NCBI RefSeq assembly: GCF_025993685.1
Contig: NZ_DAJPEN010000001.1
Coordinates: forward strand, 1-64,000
Direction: 5' to 3'
Length of the DNA stretch: 64,000 nucleotides
Source: Bacteroides mediterraneensis
Lineage (GTDB): Bacteria > Bacteroidota > Bacteroidia > Bacteroidales > Bacteroidaceae
In this document: piece by piece, positions 49,533 through 58,677 of the stretch
Numbering within the stretch: the stretch's first letter is position 1
Layout: every line of letters starts with the position of its first letter
Notes under the pieces: generated by a model
Databases searched by the model: none
The model's input: only the letters and a program-made list of their open reading frames with translations
What the model was told of the DNA's origin: nothing
Translations under genes and position numbers: made by a program

Positions 49533-51908
49533 ATGTTTTACAAACGAATTGCTTCCTTTATCCTTTTCTTGTGTTTTGTGCTGAAAGTGTTTGCGGTTGA
49601 ATACCAGATAAAAGGAACCGTGATTGACAAATCCACCCGCCAACCGCTGGAGTTTGTGAACGTGCTGGTGGTGGGGTTGGGTATCGGCGCTTCGACCGAC
49701 AGCAATGGAAACTTTACCATTACGCAGGTACCTCCGGGCATCTATCGCCTGCAGGCCTCGTTTCTAGGGTATAAAACGGCACTGACTCCCGAATACCGTG
49801 TGAACCATGTCACTCCCTATGTGCAGATTGAATTGGAAGAGGAAAACACCTCCCTGAATGAGGTGGTGGTCACTGCTTCTCCCTTTCAGAAAGTGGTGGA
49901 GAGTCCGGTCAGCCTGCGGGTCATCGGTTTGCAGGAGATAGAGAAAGCTCCGGGTGCCAACCGCGACATCTCAAAGGTGGTGCAGAATTATCCGGGAGTG
50001 GCTTTTTCTCCCATCGGCTACCGTAATGATTTGATTGTGCGGGGCGGTGGGCCTTCGGAAAACCGTTTCTATCTGGATGGAGTGGAAATTCCGAACATCA
50101 ACCATTTCAGTACCCAGGGAGCTTCCGGCGGGCCGGTCGGACTGATTGATGCCGACCTGATTCGTAGTGTGAAGTTTTACAGCGGGGCTTTCCCGGCCGA
50201 CAGGGGCAATGCCCTGAGCAGTGTGTTGGATTTCAGTCTGCGCGATGGCGACATGGAGCGGAATTCCCTGAAAGCCACTTTGGGTGCTTCGGAAGTCTCT
50301 TTGAGTTCCAACGGGCATTTGGGCAAAAAGACCTCCTATCTGGTGTCGGTCCGCCAGTCCTACTTGCAGGCTTTGTTCAAGGTGCTGGGACTGCCTTTCC
50401 TGCCTGCGTATACTGATGCTTCCTTCAAACTGAAAACCCGTTTCGACAGTCACAATGAACTGACTTTGCTCGGACTGGGAGGCCTTGACCGCATGAAACT
50501 GAACTTGGGTATTGAAGGAGAAGATGCCGAATATATGCTCAGTTACCTTCCCAAGATAGAGCAGGAAACCTATACCGTAGGCGGTGTATATCGGCATTAT
50601 ACCCCTATACATGTGCAGACCATCGTGCTGAGTCAGAGCTATCTGAACAACCGGAACATTAAATACCGTAACAACGATGAAAGCAGTGAGGACAATCTGA
50701 CGCTGCATCTGGGGTCCGTGGAACAGGAAACCAAATTGCGAATGGAGAACACTTCCTCGTGGAGTGTGTGGAAGGTAAAAGCTGGTTTTGACCTGAACTA
50801 TTCCCGCTACAAAAGCGATGAATACCGGAAGATATTTGCCGATGCGCTTCGGGAATACAATTACCACACCGACCTCTCCCTTTGGCGGTGGGGACTGTTT
50901 GCTTCCATCGATTATGCGGCTCCCGACAAAAGTTTCACTGCTTCCATTGGCGTGCGTACCGATGGCAACAATTACAGCGACAAGATGAAAGAACTGTGGC
51001 GCCAGCTTTCTCCCCGTCTGTCCGTGTCTTATCGTCTGGCCGACGGACTGTTCCTGAGCGGTCATGTGGGGCTGTACTACCAGCTGCCTTCTTACACCGC
51101 CTTGGGCTTCAAGGGAGAAGCCGGAGACTACGTGAACAAACACCTGGATTACATTTCTGTGTCGCAGGAGAGTGTGGGACTGTCCTGGACTCCTAATGAA
51201 AACATGGAGTTCTCGGTGGAAGGTTTCTACAAACTCTATGGAAACATGCCGTTCTCTTTGTCCGACCAGATACCCTTGTCATGCAAGGGAAATGACTACG
51301 GGACGATTGGCAACGAAGCTCTTTCTTCCCAGGCCAAAGGACGTTCCTACGGAGCAGAACTGATGTTCAAATGGTTGTTGACACAGAAACTGAACCTTTC
51401 TTCTTCGCTGACTATTTTCAAAAGTGAGTTCAAGGACGGCAAACAAGGCAGCTATGTGCCTTCTGCCTGGGACAACCGTTTCATCCTGAACGTGAGCGGT
51501 ACCTATAACTTTCCTAAGCATTGGAGCCTGGGTGCCAAAGTCAGCTGCATCGGAGGTTCTCCGTACACTCCCTATGATGAGGCGAAATCGTCTCTGGTGG
51601 AGGCCTGGGACGTACAAGGACGGGCTTATTACGACTACAGCCGTTACAACCAGGAGCGTCTCCCCGTGTTCGGCCAGTTGGATGTGCGGGTAGACAAAAT
51701 CTTTTATTTGAAGAAATGCATGCTGGGCTTTTACCTCGACATCCAGAACATCACGGCCAGCAAGCTGCGTCGGCCGGATGCCCTGATGAGTACGGGGCAG
51801 ATTGAAAACCCCTCCGCTCCGTTGGTCGAACAGCGTTATGTCATGAAATCCATCCGTCAGGAAAGCGGCACCCTGCTTCCCACACTGGGTATTACTTTTG
51901 AATATTGA
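49533..51908 (+). CDS. TonB-dependent outer-membrane receptor
   Basis: A 791-residue receptor with signal peptide (MFYKRIASFILFLCFVLKVF), a carboxypeptidase-regulatory-like domain (about residues 25-110, GTVIDKSTRQPLEFVNVLV), a plug domain with DLIVRGGGPSENRFYLDGVE, and a 22-strand barrel ending TLGITFEY with a terminal aromatic residue. It lacks a SusD partner, so it resembles stand-alone receptors for metals, cofactors or peptides rather than a glycan importer. The ATG at 49533 is used over GTG at 49527. Energised by the TonB/ExbBD set, possibly that at 2.7-4.7 kb. Confidence 0.93.
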   Translation: MFYKRIASFILFLCFVLKVFAVEYQIKGTVIDKSTRQPLEFVNVLVVGLGIGASTDSNGNFTITQVPPGIYRLQASFLGYKTALTPEYRVNHVTPYVQIELEEENTSLNEVVVTASPFQKVVESPVSLRVIGLQEIEKAPGANRDISKVVQNYPGVAFSPIGYRNDLIVRGGGPSENRFYLDGVEIPNINHFSTQGASGGPVGLIDADLIRSVKFYSGAFPADRGNALSSVLDFSLRDGDMERNSLKATLGASEVSLSSNGHLGKKTSYLVSVRQSYLQALFKVLGLPFLPAYTDASFKLKTRFDSHNELTLLGLGGLDRMKLNLGIEGEDAEYMLSYLPKIEQETYTVGGVYRHYTPIHVQTIVLSQSYLNNRNIKYRNNDESSEDNLTLHLGSVEQETKLRMENTSSWSVWKVKAGFDLNYSRYKSDEYRKIFADALREYNYHTDLSLWRWGLFASIDYAAPDKSFTASIGVRTDGNNYSDKMKELWRQLSPRLSVSYRLADGLFLSGHVGLYYQLPSYTALGFKGEAGDYVNKHLDYISVSQESVGLSWTPNENMEFSVEGFYKLYGNMPFSLSDQIPLSCKGNDYGTIGNEALSSQAKGRSYGAELMFKWLLTQKLNLSSSLTIFKSEFKDGKQGSYVPSAWDNRFILNVSGTYNFPKHWSLGAKVSCIGGSPYTPYDEAKSSLVEAWDVQGRAYYDYSRYNQERLPVFGQLDVRVDKIFYLKKCMLGFYLDIQNITASKLRRPDALMSTGQIENPSAPLVEQRYVMKSIRQESGTLLPTLGITFEY

Positions 51909-51925
51909 GAATAAGACGACATAAG

Positions 51926-51969
51926 AAAACGGTCTGCTTCTTTCTTCGAGGAAAGCGGCAGACCGTTTT
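51926..51969. terminator. Bidirectional terminator, receptor/manC
   Basis: AAAACGGTCTGC and GCAGACCGTTTT form a 12-bp perfect stem around a 20-nt loop between convergent genes. Confidence 0.85.
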
Positions 51970-52002
51970 CATTATCTGAACGGACGGATTGCTTTTTGCG
52001 GT

Positions 52003-53049
52003 TTATGAGTATTGTTCTCCGAATTTCATTTCCGCATCGTTGACGAACTTCCGGATAGCGTTCTGGTCGTCCTTCTTGCAGATGAGCAAGGCGTTCCCCT
52101 GTTCGGCAATCAGGTAGTTTTCCAAGTCCTGCACAACGACCAGTTTGTCCTTCGGCGTCATGATGATATTTCCCTTGCAGTTGTACAACAACGTGTTGCT
52201 GTGTGTGGTCACATTCTGGTTCTCATCCTTCGGTGAGGCATCGTAGAGCGAGTTCCACGTGCCTATGTCCGCCCATCCGAAGTCACACAATAACACGTAC
52301 ACATTGTTCGCCTTTTCCATGATGCTGTAGTCGATGGAGCTGTTCGGACATGTGCTGAATTTCGGCATGTCACATTCCACTTGCGGACACACATCCGCCA
52401 TCATTTCATGAAACGCTTTCAGGATGGTATTGACATGCCATACAAAGATGCCCGAGTTCCAGTAAAATTCATTGCTCTGTACGAACACCTCCGCAAATTC
52501 CCGCAGTGGTTTTTCAACGAACGTTTTGACTTTATAGAAATCTTCTTCCTTATCCTCTTCAGAAATCTGGATATAGCCGTAACCCGTTTCCGGATAGCTG
52601 GGTTTGATGCCCAGTGTCAGAAGCTTGTCCGTGCGGGAAGCGAATTCCAGTGATTTCAGGATATCCCGTTTGAACTCATCCATTTTGAGAATCAGGTGGT
52701 CGGACGGGGCGACGACGATACTTGCGTCGGGATTGATTTTCTGGATGACATACGAAGCGTATGCGATGGCAGGAGCCGTATTTCGGTGTTCTTCCTCTAC
52801 GATGAGCTGTGATTCCTTGAAGTCGGGGAGCGAGTTCAGCACCAGTTCCCTGTAATGCTGGTTGGTAGTGATGAAAATATTCTCCGCAGGAAGTATTTGC
52901 TTGTATCTTTCGTAAGTCTGTTGCAAGAGCGTCTGCCCAGTTCCAAAGAAGTCGAGGAATTGTTTGGGTAAGGCTTTGCGGCTATATGGCCAGAACCGAC
53001 GCCCGGTTCCTCCGGCCATGATGATGCAATAAAAATTCTTACTGTCCAT
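52003..53049 (-). CDS. manC: Mannose-1-phosphate guanylyltransferase
   Basis: Makes GDP-mannose for glycan and capsule synthesis. CIIMAGGTGRRFWPYSRKAL is the nucleotide loop (about residues 8-27); KPLREFAEVFVQ and YWNSGIFVWHV are family motifs. At 348 aa it has only the nucleotidyltransferase part, without the isomerase domain of longer bifunctional forms. The start MDSKNFYCIIMAGG is well placed. Confidence 0.92.
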   Translation of the reverse strand: MDSKNFYCIIMAGGTGRRFWPYSRKALPKQFLDFFGTGQTLLQQTYERYKQILPAENIFITTNQHYRELVLNSLPDFKESQLIVEEEHRNTAPAIAYASYVIQKINPDASIVVAPSDHLILKMDEFKRDILKSLEFASRTDKLLTLGIKPSYPETGYGYIQISEEDKEEDFYKVKTFVEKPLREFAEVFVQSNEFYWNSGIFVWHVNTILKAFHEMMADVCPQVECDMPKFSTCPNSSIDYSIMEKANNVYVLLCDFGWADIGTWNSLYDASPKDENQNVTTHSNTLLYNCKGNIIMTPKDKLVVVQDLENYLIAEQGNALLICKKDDQNAIRKFVNDAEMKFGEQYS

Positions 53050-53165
53050 GGTAGATGCTAGCGTTAAAGTTTGATGCTAAGATAAAGCTTATTTTGCAAG
53101 AAACGTCAGAAAAGGATTCTAAATAGTGTTAGAAAACTTTTTTTCGTTTTTTTCGGCGGGAATCC

Positions 53166-53195
53166 TTGCAATATCGGAAAAGATGTGTACCTTTG
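53166..53195 (+). promoter_or_regulatory. Promoter of tRNA-Leu
   Basis: TTG (53166-53168), 19-nt spacer, TACCTTTG (53188-53195), about 20 nt before the mature tRNA. Confidence 0.75.
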
Positions 53196-53215
53196 CACTC
53201 GCAATCGAAAATTAT

Positions 53216-53302
53216 GCCCAGATGGCGGAATCGGTAGACGCGCTGGTCTCAAACACCAGTGGAGTAACATCCATCCCGGTTCGACCCCGGGTCTGGGTAC
53301 CA
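53216..53302 (+). tRNA. tRNA-Leu (anticodon CAA)
   Basis: An 87-nt tRNA with a long variable arm, as expected for a class II tRNA. The acceptor stem GCCCAGA/TCTGGGT starts with a G-U pair; the anticodon arm CTGGT-CTCAAAC-ACCAG gives CAA, reading UUG; the T arm is CCCGG-TTCGACC-CCGGG. CCA is encoded. A terminator follows directly. It marks the left border of an AT-richer accessory block. Confidence 0.96.
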
Positions 53303-53306
53303 CAAG

Positions 53307-53344
53307 AAGCTAAGCAACTGAGAAATCAATGCTTAGCTTTTTTT
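53307..53344 (+). terminator. Terminator after tRNA-Leu
   Basis: AAGCTAAGCA and TGCTTAGCTT form a 10-bp perfect stem with a 13-nt loop, ending in a run of Ts. Confidence 0.9.
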
Positions 53345-53411
53345 ATTTTATCGAAACTTTCCCTTCATTTTCCCCACAAGTACAAAAATACGGTAGTAAG
53401 TCATTATTTTC

Positions 53412-53443
53412 TTTGGCTACGCAATACAAATATACTACCTTTG
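53412..53443 (+). promoter_or_regulatory. Promoter of the Fic gene
   Basis: TTTG (53412-53415), 20-nt spacer, TACCTTTG (53436-53443); about 30 nt before the start codon. Confidence 0.7.
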
Positions 53444-53474
53444 AAAAGATATAAATCCTATTAAATAAGAGTCC

Positions 53475-54284
53475 ATGGAACAAGATGTTTGGCAAGAGAT
53501 TGAACAGTTATACCAAAAGTTTCAGCAACTTGGTATCAGTGAAGCGGTGGACTATGAGAAGTACTACCTCTATTCTCTGATTGCCCATTCTACAGCGATT
53601 GAGGGTTCAACACTTACTGAAGCGGAGGCACAAATGCTTTTTGATGAGGGGCTGACTGCCAAAGGAAAGCCGCTGGTATATCACTTGATGAATGAGGACT
53701 TAAAGAAGGCATACGAACTAGCCAAAGAGGAGGCCAAGCGTAAAGTACCAATCACCTCGCCATTTTTGCAAAGATTGAATGCAACGCTGATGCGTACTAC
53801 AGGCAGTATACACAATGTGATGGGGGGCTCCTTTGATTCTTCCAAAGGAGAATTTCGTTTGTGCGGTGTTACGGCTGGTGTGGGTGGCCGTTCTTATATG
53901 AGTTATCAGAAAGTTCCTGCCAAAGTAGATGAACTTTGCGCTTTATTACAGGAAAAGCAAAAGACAGTGGGAACATTCCGGGAACAATACGAACTAAGTT
54001 TCAATGCTCATCTTAACCTGGTGACTATTCATCCGTGGGTCGATGGCAACGGAAGAACTGCCCGCTTGCTGATGAATTATATTCAGTTCTGCTACAACCT
54101 ATTTCCGACCAAGATATTCAAGGAAGACAGGGAAGAGTATATTTCTGCTTTACGGCAATCACAGGAAGAAGAAACAAATCTGCCTTTCTTGGGCTTTATG
54201 GCTGGTCAATTAAAGAAATCGCTCTCTTTGGAAATTGAACGATTTAGGACTTCTCAGAAGAAAGGGTTTAGCTTTATGTTTTAG
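53475..54284 (+). CDS. Fic family protein with N-terminal autoinhibitory helix
   Basis: A 269-residue Fic protein, a class known mainly for AMPylation of target proteins. The catalytic motif HPWVDGNGRTAR is at residues 186-197 with His186 in place. STAIEG at 39-44 matches the inhibitory (S/T)xxxE(G/N) motif, with Glu43 blocking ATP, so it belongs to the self-inhibited class II type. The flap residues TAGVGG precede it. No antitoxin gene is adjacent. The target cannot be inferred. Confidence 0.92.
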   Translation: MEQDVWQEIEQLYQKFQQLGISEAVDYEKYYLYSLIAHSTAIEGSTLTEAEAQMLFDEGLTAKGKPLVYHLMNEDLKKAYELAKEEAKRKVPITSPFLQRLNATLMRTTGSIHNVMGGSFDSSKGEFRLCGVTAGVGGRSYMSYQKVPAKVDELCALLQEKQKTVGTFREQYELSFNAHLNLVTIHPWVDGNGRTARLLMNYIQFCYNLFPTKIFKEDREEYISALRQSQEEETNLPFLGFMAGQLKKSLSLEIERFRTSQKKGFSFMF

Positions 54285-54468
54285 TTGCTTCGTGTAGTTT
54301 GCACATGAAGAGAACTCTGCTATAGTATCATTAAAGTCCAATCAATGATAAAATTTATCTTCATTGTTGGCTAATATGCTGTCAGATTTATCAGTCTCAT
54401 ATTGATGTTTTTTAAGGTTAAACGTTTCAAAGTCTGACAGGAAAGAGAATTTTTTTCTTTTTAGTCAT

Positions 54469-55245
54469 TTAAGTTGTTAGAATATAGAAGCAACTGGTCG
54501 TAAAAAAATCCCTGATGAAAGGAATATGGGCAATTTTTCTGTTCAGTTCTCGTGGCGACAATCCAAATTTTATTTTGTAGTGAGGATTGACCAACCATAG
54601 TTTCCTGTTTTGAATGCGTAGGTTTGTGTTTTTCATTAAACTTTCAAATCCTTCTATTGATATACGTGTCTGCTTGATAGAAAGCAGTTCTTGAATGCAG
54701 TCATTATCTTCTCCAAACACTTTTAATAAAAGTCGGTATGCAGCTGTAGGGAGGAGATGAATAAAAGGGAGATGGGATAGGATTTTGCTTCTGCAAATTT
54801 GTTGATGCCCTCCAAATGGCATCTGCCATGCCGGGAACGACATGAATACAATGCCCTGCGGTTTTAAAAACTTGCTCAAAGTAGCTAGAAATAACTCTTT
54901 TTGAGGAATATGTTCAAGCACATCATGGCAGATGATGATATCGAAACTCCATTCCATTTTATCCAGTAGAAAGATATCTTGTGCAATAAATGTACCTTTG
55001 GCATGGGCTGTGTGAAAGAATGTTTTTGCTTCTTTAATCCGGCTTGCTGCGATGTCAATTCCAACCGTATTACAACCCATTTCAGCGAAAGGAAGCAAAT
55101 TGCCTCCTTCCCCGCAACCAATCTCCAGCACTTTTGTTCCTTTCTCCACCGGATGCCATTGTTGGATGTAAGGTATGAAATAATTCTTACTGGTGGTAGA
55201 AAGTTCCTTGAAATAAATAATCCTGTTCTGATGACGCGCTTGCAT
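54469..55245 (-). CDS. Class I SAM-dependent methyltransferase
   Basis: A 258-residue Rossmann-fold methyltransferase with motif I KVLEIGCGEGGNLLPF (about residues 38-53), an acidic motif II GIDI, and DIIICHDVLEHIP for motif post-II. The pattern is UbiG/UbiE-like but the C-terminal half differs and the substrate is unknown. Codons are visibly AT-richer than in the core genes to the left. It may be a glycan or lipid methylase; no neighbour supports that. Confidence 0.82.
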   Translation of the reverse strand: MQARHQNRIIYFKELSTTSKNYFIPYIQQWHPVEKGTKVLEIGCGEGGNLLPFAEMGCNTVGIDIAASRIKEAKTFFHTAHAKGTFIAQDIFLLDKMEWSFDIIICHDVLEHIPQKELFLATLSKFLKPQGIVFMSFPAWQMPFGGHQQICRSKILSHLPFIHLLPTAAYRLLLKVFGEDNDCIQELLSIKQTRISIEGFESLMKNTNLRIQNRKLWLVNPHYKIKFGLSPRELNRKIAHIPFIRDFFTTSCFYILTT

Positions 55246-55325
55246 GAAATAATATTTGTTTGAGTTACTTTTCTATCACTACGATAAGCTATTCCATGAA
55301 AGGCTGCATGAGGCTCAGTGTTTTT

Positions 55326-56801
55326 TTACCAAGACAGACGGATTCCTATAGGCAATGCTACCTGGAAAGGCTCTTCTGTCCGGATAGTTTCTATACTATG
55401 CTTAGTCTTGAAATAGTAATGTAAATTAGGTTCTGCATAGATTCCGATAGAGGGAGTTATCTGGTATTGTACTCCTATACCTAAATTTGTCGACCATTGT
55501 AAAGGTGGTTGTATGTAGCTTTTCTTGTCAGAAATTATTTTCCCGTTTTCATCAGATACGATTTCTTTTGAGGTTGCCTTTATGGGAATGTCCAAGGTTA
55601 CTCCGGCAGACAGATAGAAGGAGAATTTCTGTCGGCTTCCTACGTTGAACAGACCTTTCAGTGGAATCCCGATATAATTGATTTTCTGCGTTTCTTTCCA
55701 ATGGGAATCTGTGATAGTTGTAAAATCAGCGCGCAAATATGTATATCGTAAACCCGTTTCAATGCCCCAACGTTCATTGATTCTCTTGTGCAATGAAAGG
55801 GACAAGGTTATAGGAATGTGATAGTAAGATTTTTTTGTTACTTCTTGCGGCTTTTCGGACGAAACACCTCCTGGAATCATCATCTTTTGAGTATTTGTCT
55901 GCCTGTTGACGCCTGAAACCGACAAGGCCAGTGACCAATTCTTTCTGTTCTCGGTACCTTGTCTTATTTCTTGTTTTCTACTCATTGGAGGATTGCTTAG
56001 CCTTACACTGTCTTTTCTTTCTGTCATATTGTTTGGTGAAATTGTTTCTTCCTCGGGTATTTCTACCTGAGTTGAATCAGAATGTACATAGTGGCAGACT
56101 GTTATGTATTTAGGGGCATTATTTGCCGTATCTTTGAATAAAATATCTTTTGATTCTTTTTCTTTTTTAGACTGGGTGATGATTTTTGAAGACGTGTGTA
56201 CGATTTCTTTTGATTTATAGAACAGAATTTGCAAAAGAAGGACGGATGATAATAGGAACAGGGTTATGACTATATAATAGTGTGCCAGCAGTTTACGGAG
56301 CAATACTTTTGCTCTTGACAATTGTGAGGAAGAAGAATGAGGAGCTATATTTAACAGCGAACCGATTTCCTTGTGAGATAATCCTTCCAATACTGCCAGC
56401 TTGAAAACTTCACGATAACCTTCTGGTAAAGTGTCTATCATCTTTCGCATGACGGCATAAGACGGAAAGTCTGTTGAATAGGATTGTGCTTGCGGTACCT
56501 CGGATTCTTCTATTTCTTCTAAAGAAACGAGGATGGTTGAATGAGACTGCTCCAAGTATCTCAATGACATGTTTTTCATTATTTTTCCCATCCAGCTTTC
56601 CAGCTTTTCGGGAGAGCGCAGGGTATGGATGGAAGTAAAAATGATAATGAATCCATCATGCAAGAGGTCGTTGACTGTTTGTTTGTCTGAAATGTACTGA
56701 CTGCAAATGCGTTTCATTTTGTTTGCATAAGTGGTATAGAGCAAACTTAAAGCCTGCTTATCTCCTTCTTTGCACAGATTCACCAGTTCTTTTTTTGTCA
56801 T
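55326..56801 (-). CDS. ECF sigma factor fused to a membrane helix and beta-barrel-like domain
   Basis: One uninterrupted 491-residue frame. Residues 1-172 are an ECF sigma-70 factor: region 2 with NDLLHDGFIIIFTSIH (about 44-59) and region 4 with LPEGYREVF...GLSHKEIGSLLNIAP...LSRAKVLLRKLL (about 125-172). A single transmembrane helix follows (about 174-194, HYYIVITLFLLSSVLLLQIL), then a linker, and residues about 285-491 are rich in amphipathic beta strands ending PIGIRLSW with a terminal aromatic residue, as in outer-membrane barrels. It is preceded by a hairpin that separates it from the export operon. How the halves coexist is not known. Confidence 0.88.
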   Translation of the reverse strand: MTKKELVNLCKEGDKQALSLLYTTYANKMKRICSQYISDKQTVNDLLHDGFIIIFTSIHTLRSPEKLESWMGKIMKNMSLRYLEQSHSTILVSLEEIEESEVPQAQSYSTDFPSYAVMRKMIDTLPEGYREVFKLAVLEGLSHKEIGSLLNIAPHSSSSQLSRAKVLLRKLLAHYYIVITLFLLSSVLLLQILFYKSKEIVHTSSKIITQSKKEKESKDILFKDTANNAPKYITVCHYVHSDSTQVEIPEEETISPNNMTERKDSVRLSNPPMSRKQEIRQGTENRKNWSLALSVSGVNRQTNTQKMMIPGGVSSEKPQEVTKKSYYHIPITLSLSLHKRINERWGIETGLRYTYLRADFTTITDSHWKETQKINYIGIPLKGLFNVGSRQKFSFYLSAGVTLDIPIKATSKEIVSDENGKIISDKKSYIQPPLQWSTNLGIGVQYQITPSIGIYAEPNLHYYFKTKHSIETIRTEEPFQVALPIGIRLSW

Positions 56802-56966
56802 ATTTTATTTTCCTATATTTATAGGATAGAAGAACCCGGGGTAGGCTGCATGCGAATTTAGACTTTAACACATTTTATTTCAGGGTACTTTAATTGTGAA
56901 AACTGTCATTCGTGGAACTTTTTCAAAAAAAAAGATGAAGTTTTTGTTTTAGCTTGCGAGATTGAG

Positions 56967-57008
56967 TTATGTGAGAATCAATGTTCTTTCCTACTGATTC
57001 TCACATAA
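56967..57008 (-). terminator. Perfect 14-bp hairpin between the export operon and the sigma fusion
   Basis: TTATGTGAGAATCA and TGATTCTCACATAA form a 14-bp perfect stem around a 14-nt loop directly below the last operon gene. No T-run follows on the minus strand, so it may attenuate or protect the mRNA end. The rest of the gap to 56,802 shows nothing. Confidence 0.5.
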
Positions 57009-57018
57009 AAAAGACAGA

Positions 57019-57762
57019 TTAGCGTAGTCTCCCACTGCCGTGACAGCTTGGACATTGTCCTCCTCCATGACATATACTGCAATCATGGTATCTTCCGTTG
57101 TAATCTTTCCATTCTCCTCTGCCTGCACACATGGTACATTTTCCTGTTCCATGGCAGTTTGGGCATGCTCCATAGTCTTTTGTTGAGTTTGATTGATTGC
57201 TATTGAAATTGCGGTTCATCATTGCTGCATTTCCTTGAATTTCTATTTGCATCTTAAGCGCATTTCTGAAATTTTGTCTTGTTTGGTCAGTAGCTGGCCA
57301 GAAACCATTTTGGTTGATTCTCTCTATAGCTTGTTTAGCATTTATATTACCATACTGGCTACCTAATGAATAGCATTCTTTGGCTAACTCATGATTTACG
57401 TTTACTCCCATTCCTAGTTCACAACAGACACCAATAAAAAACATTGCCTCTGCATTTTCTAATTTCATAGCTTCTTCAAAGGCGTCAAATGCTTCTTTGT
57501 AATTTCCGTGTACTAATGCTGCTTGTCCTTTTCCGCATAATCCTAAAGCTTTTCCATATTCATACGCTTTTTGATTTTGGTATTGGGGATCAACCATTAG
57601 TCCGCTGCCGCCACAAAAAAGGCATGATGCATAACCAGCTCTTCCCGTACCTCCACAATAAATACATGTGACTTTAGGTATGTTTTTTTGTGCGTGGCTT
57701 GCTAAAGGTAACATTAGTAATAGGCATAGTAATATTTGTAGTTTTGAATATAATTTTTTCAT
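57019..57762 (-). CDS. Exported CxxCxGxG/Sel1-like repeat protein
   Basis: A 247-residue protein with signal peptide MKKLYSKLQILLCLLLMLPL. Six DnaJ-type CxxCxGxG units are seen: two at residues 33-54 (CIYCGGTG, CLFCGGSG) and four at 200-244 (CPNCHGTG, CTMCAGRG, CSICHGGG, CPSCHGSG). Between them is a Sel1/TPR-like segment (about 80-150, GNYKEAFDAFEEAMKLENAE). No J domain is present. Zinc binding outside the cytoplasm is expected from the motif but unproven. Fifth and last gene of the export operon. Confidence 0.82.
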   Translation of the reverse strand: MKKLYSKLQILLCLLLMLPLASHAQKNIPKVTCIYCGGTGRAGYASCLFCGGSGLMVDPQYQNQKAYEYGKALGLCGKGQAALVHGNYKEAFDAFEEAMKLENAEAMFFIGVCCELGMGVNVNHELAKECYSLGSQYGNINAKQAIERINQNGFWPATDQTRQNFRNALKMQIEIQGNAAMMNRNFNSNQSNSTKDYGACPNCHGTGKCTMCAGRGEWKDYNGRYHDCSICHGGGQCPSCHGSGRLR

Positions 57763-57793
57763 TTGTTCTGATTAAAATTTATGGTTGTTTATA

Positions 57794-58633
57794 TTAGAAT
57801 GCATAACCCAGCTTGAGTTGGAAATTGTTAGTGAACAAGTTTCCACGTCTGCGTGATTCTTTTCCTATTTTTACTAATTCATTTCCTCCTTCAAATATGG
57901 CGATAAATCCTCTTTGCCATGTAAAGTCTATATTAAATTTACCAAACCAATAACCTATCCCCAGATTAATACCTGCGTCATATCGTTTCATATTGTCATA
58001 ATCTTTAATTTTGGTTTCTGTAGAGCTTACGGTCTTATCATTTCTGTTACCATATTTAGATGTTGAAATGATATGATCTGTATAATCTTTTTTATATTTT
58101 CCAGCGATATCATAGCTGGCATAAGCTCCAAGATGTATGTCTGCAGCCATTTTTTCAAGAAATATATATCGATAACCAATAGTAAACGGAGAAAATTTTA
58201 CTGTATGGCAGAGCATTGATTCATCTTGGAATTTGCCATGATAGTCAGTTCCTCCACTAATAGATGAAGTTGCACTCTTTTCCCATGAAGAAGAAGATGT
58301 ATATCCTCTTGATGCCATACCAAGTTCCATTCCCCAATATAGTGGATGGTTTCCAAAAGATTTGTTAAAACCTAATGTAAATTCATATCCAGTGGCTTTT
58401 CCGAAACTGCCATTCCAGTTGTCGTTTTCCCATTGTAGTTTGGTCGTTTCTATATTTGATCCAGTAAAACCATTAAAACCTACACCAGCACGAATGATCC
58501 AGATAGCTTTTCTGCCCTTGAAATCTGGAAGTTTGATTGTCTCATTGAAGTCTTTGGCTTGTGCATGAGAGAAAAATAATGTTATAAAAGCAAACGTTAA
58601 TACTTTAAGTAGTTCAAAATGTAATTTTTTCAT
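57794..58633 (-). CDS. Predicted outer-membrane beta-barrel protein
   Basis: A 279-residue protein with signal peptide ending FFSHAQA and alternating aromatic/charged beta strands throughout, finishing FQLKLGYAF with the terminal Phe typical for BAM insertion. No named family. It lies 44 nt after the MORN gene and 31 nt before the CxxCxGxG gene, so it is probably the membrane anchor of whatever the operon builds. Confidence 0.75.
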   Translation of the reverse strand: MKKLHFELLKVLTFAFITLFFSHAQAKDFNETIKLPDFKGRKAIWIIRAGVGFNGFTGSNIETTKLQWENDNWNGSFGKATGYEFTLGFNKSFGNHPLYWGMELGMASRGYTSSSSWEKSATSSISGGTDYHGKFQDESMLCHTVKFSPFTIGYRYIFLEKMAADIHLGAYASYDIAGKYKKDYTDHIISTSKYGNRNDKTVSSTETKIKDYDNMKRYDAGINLGIGYWFGKFNIDFTWQRGFIAIFEGGNELVKIGKESRRRGNLFTNNFQLKLGYAF

Positions 58634-58677
58634 AATCTGTTTAATTTAGAATTTGATATAGTTGATAAATTAATTGT

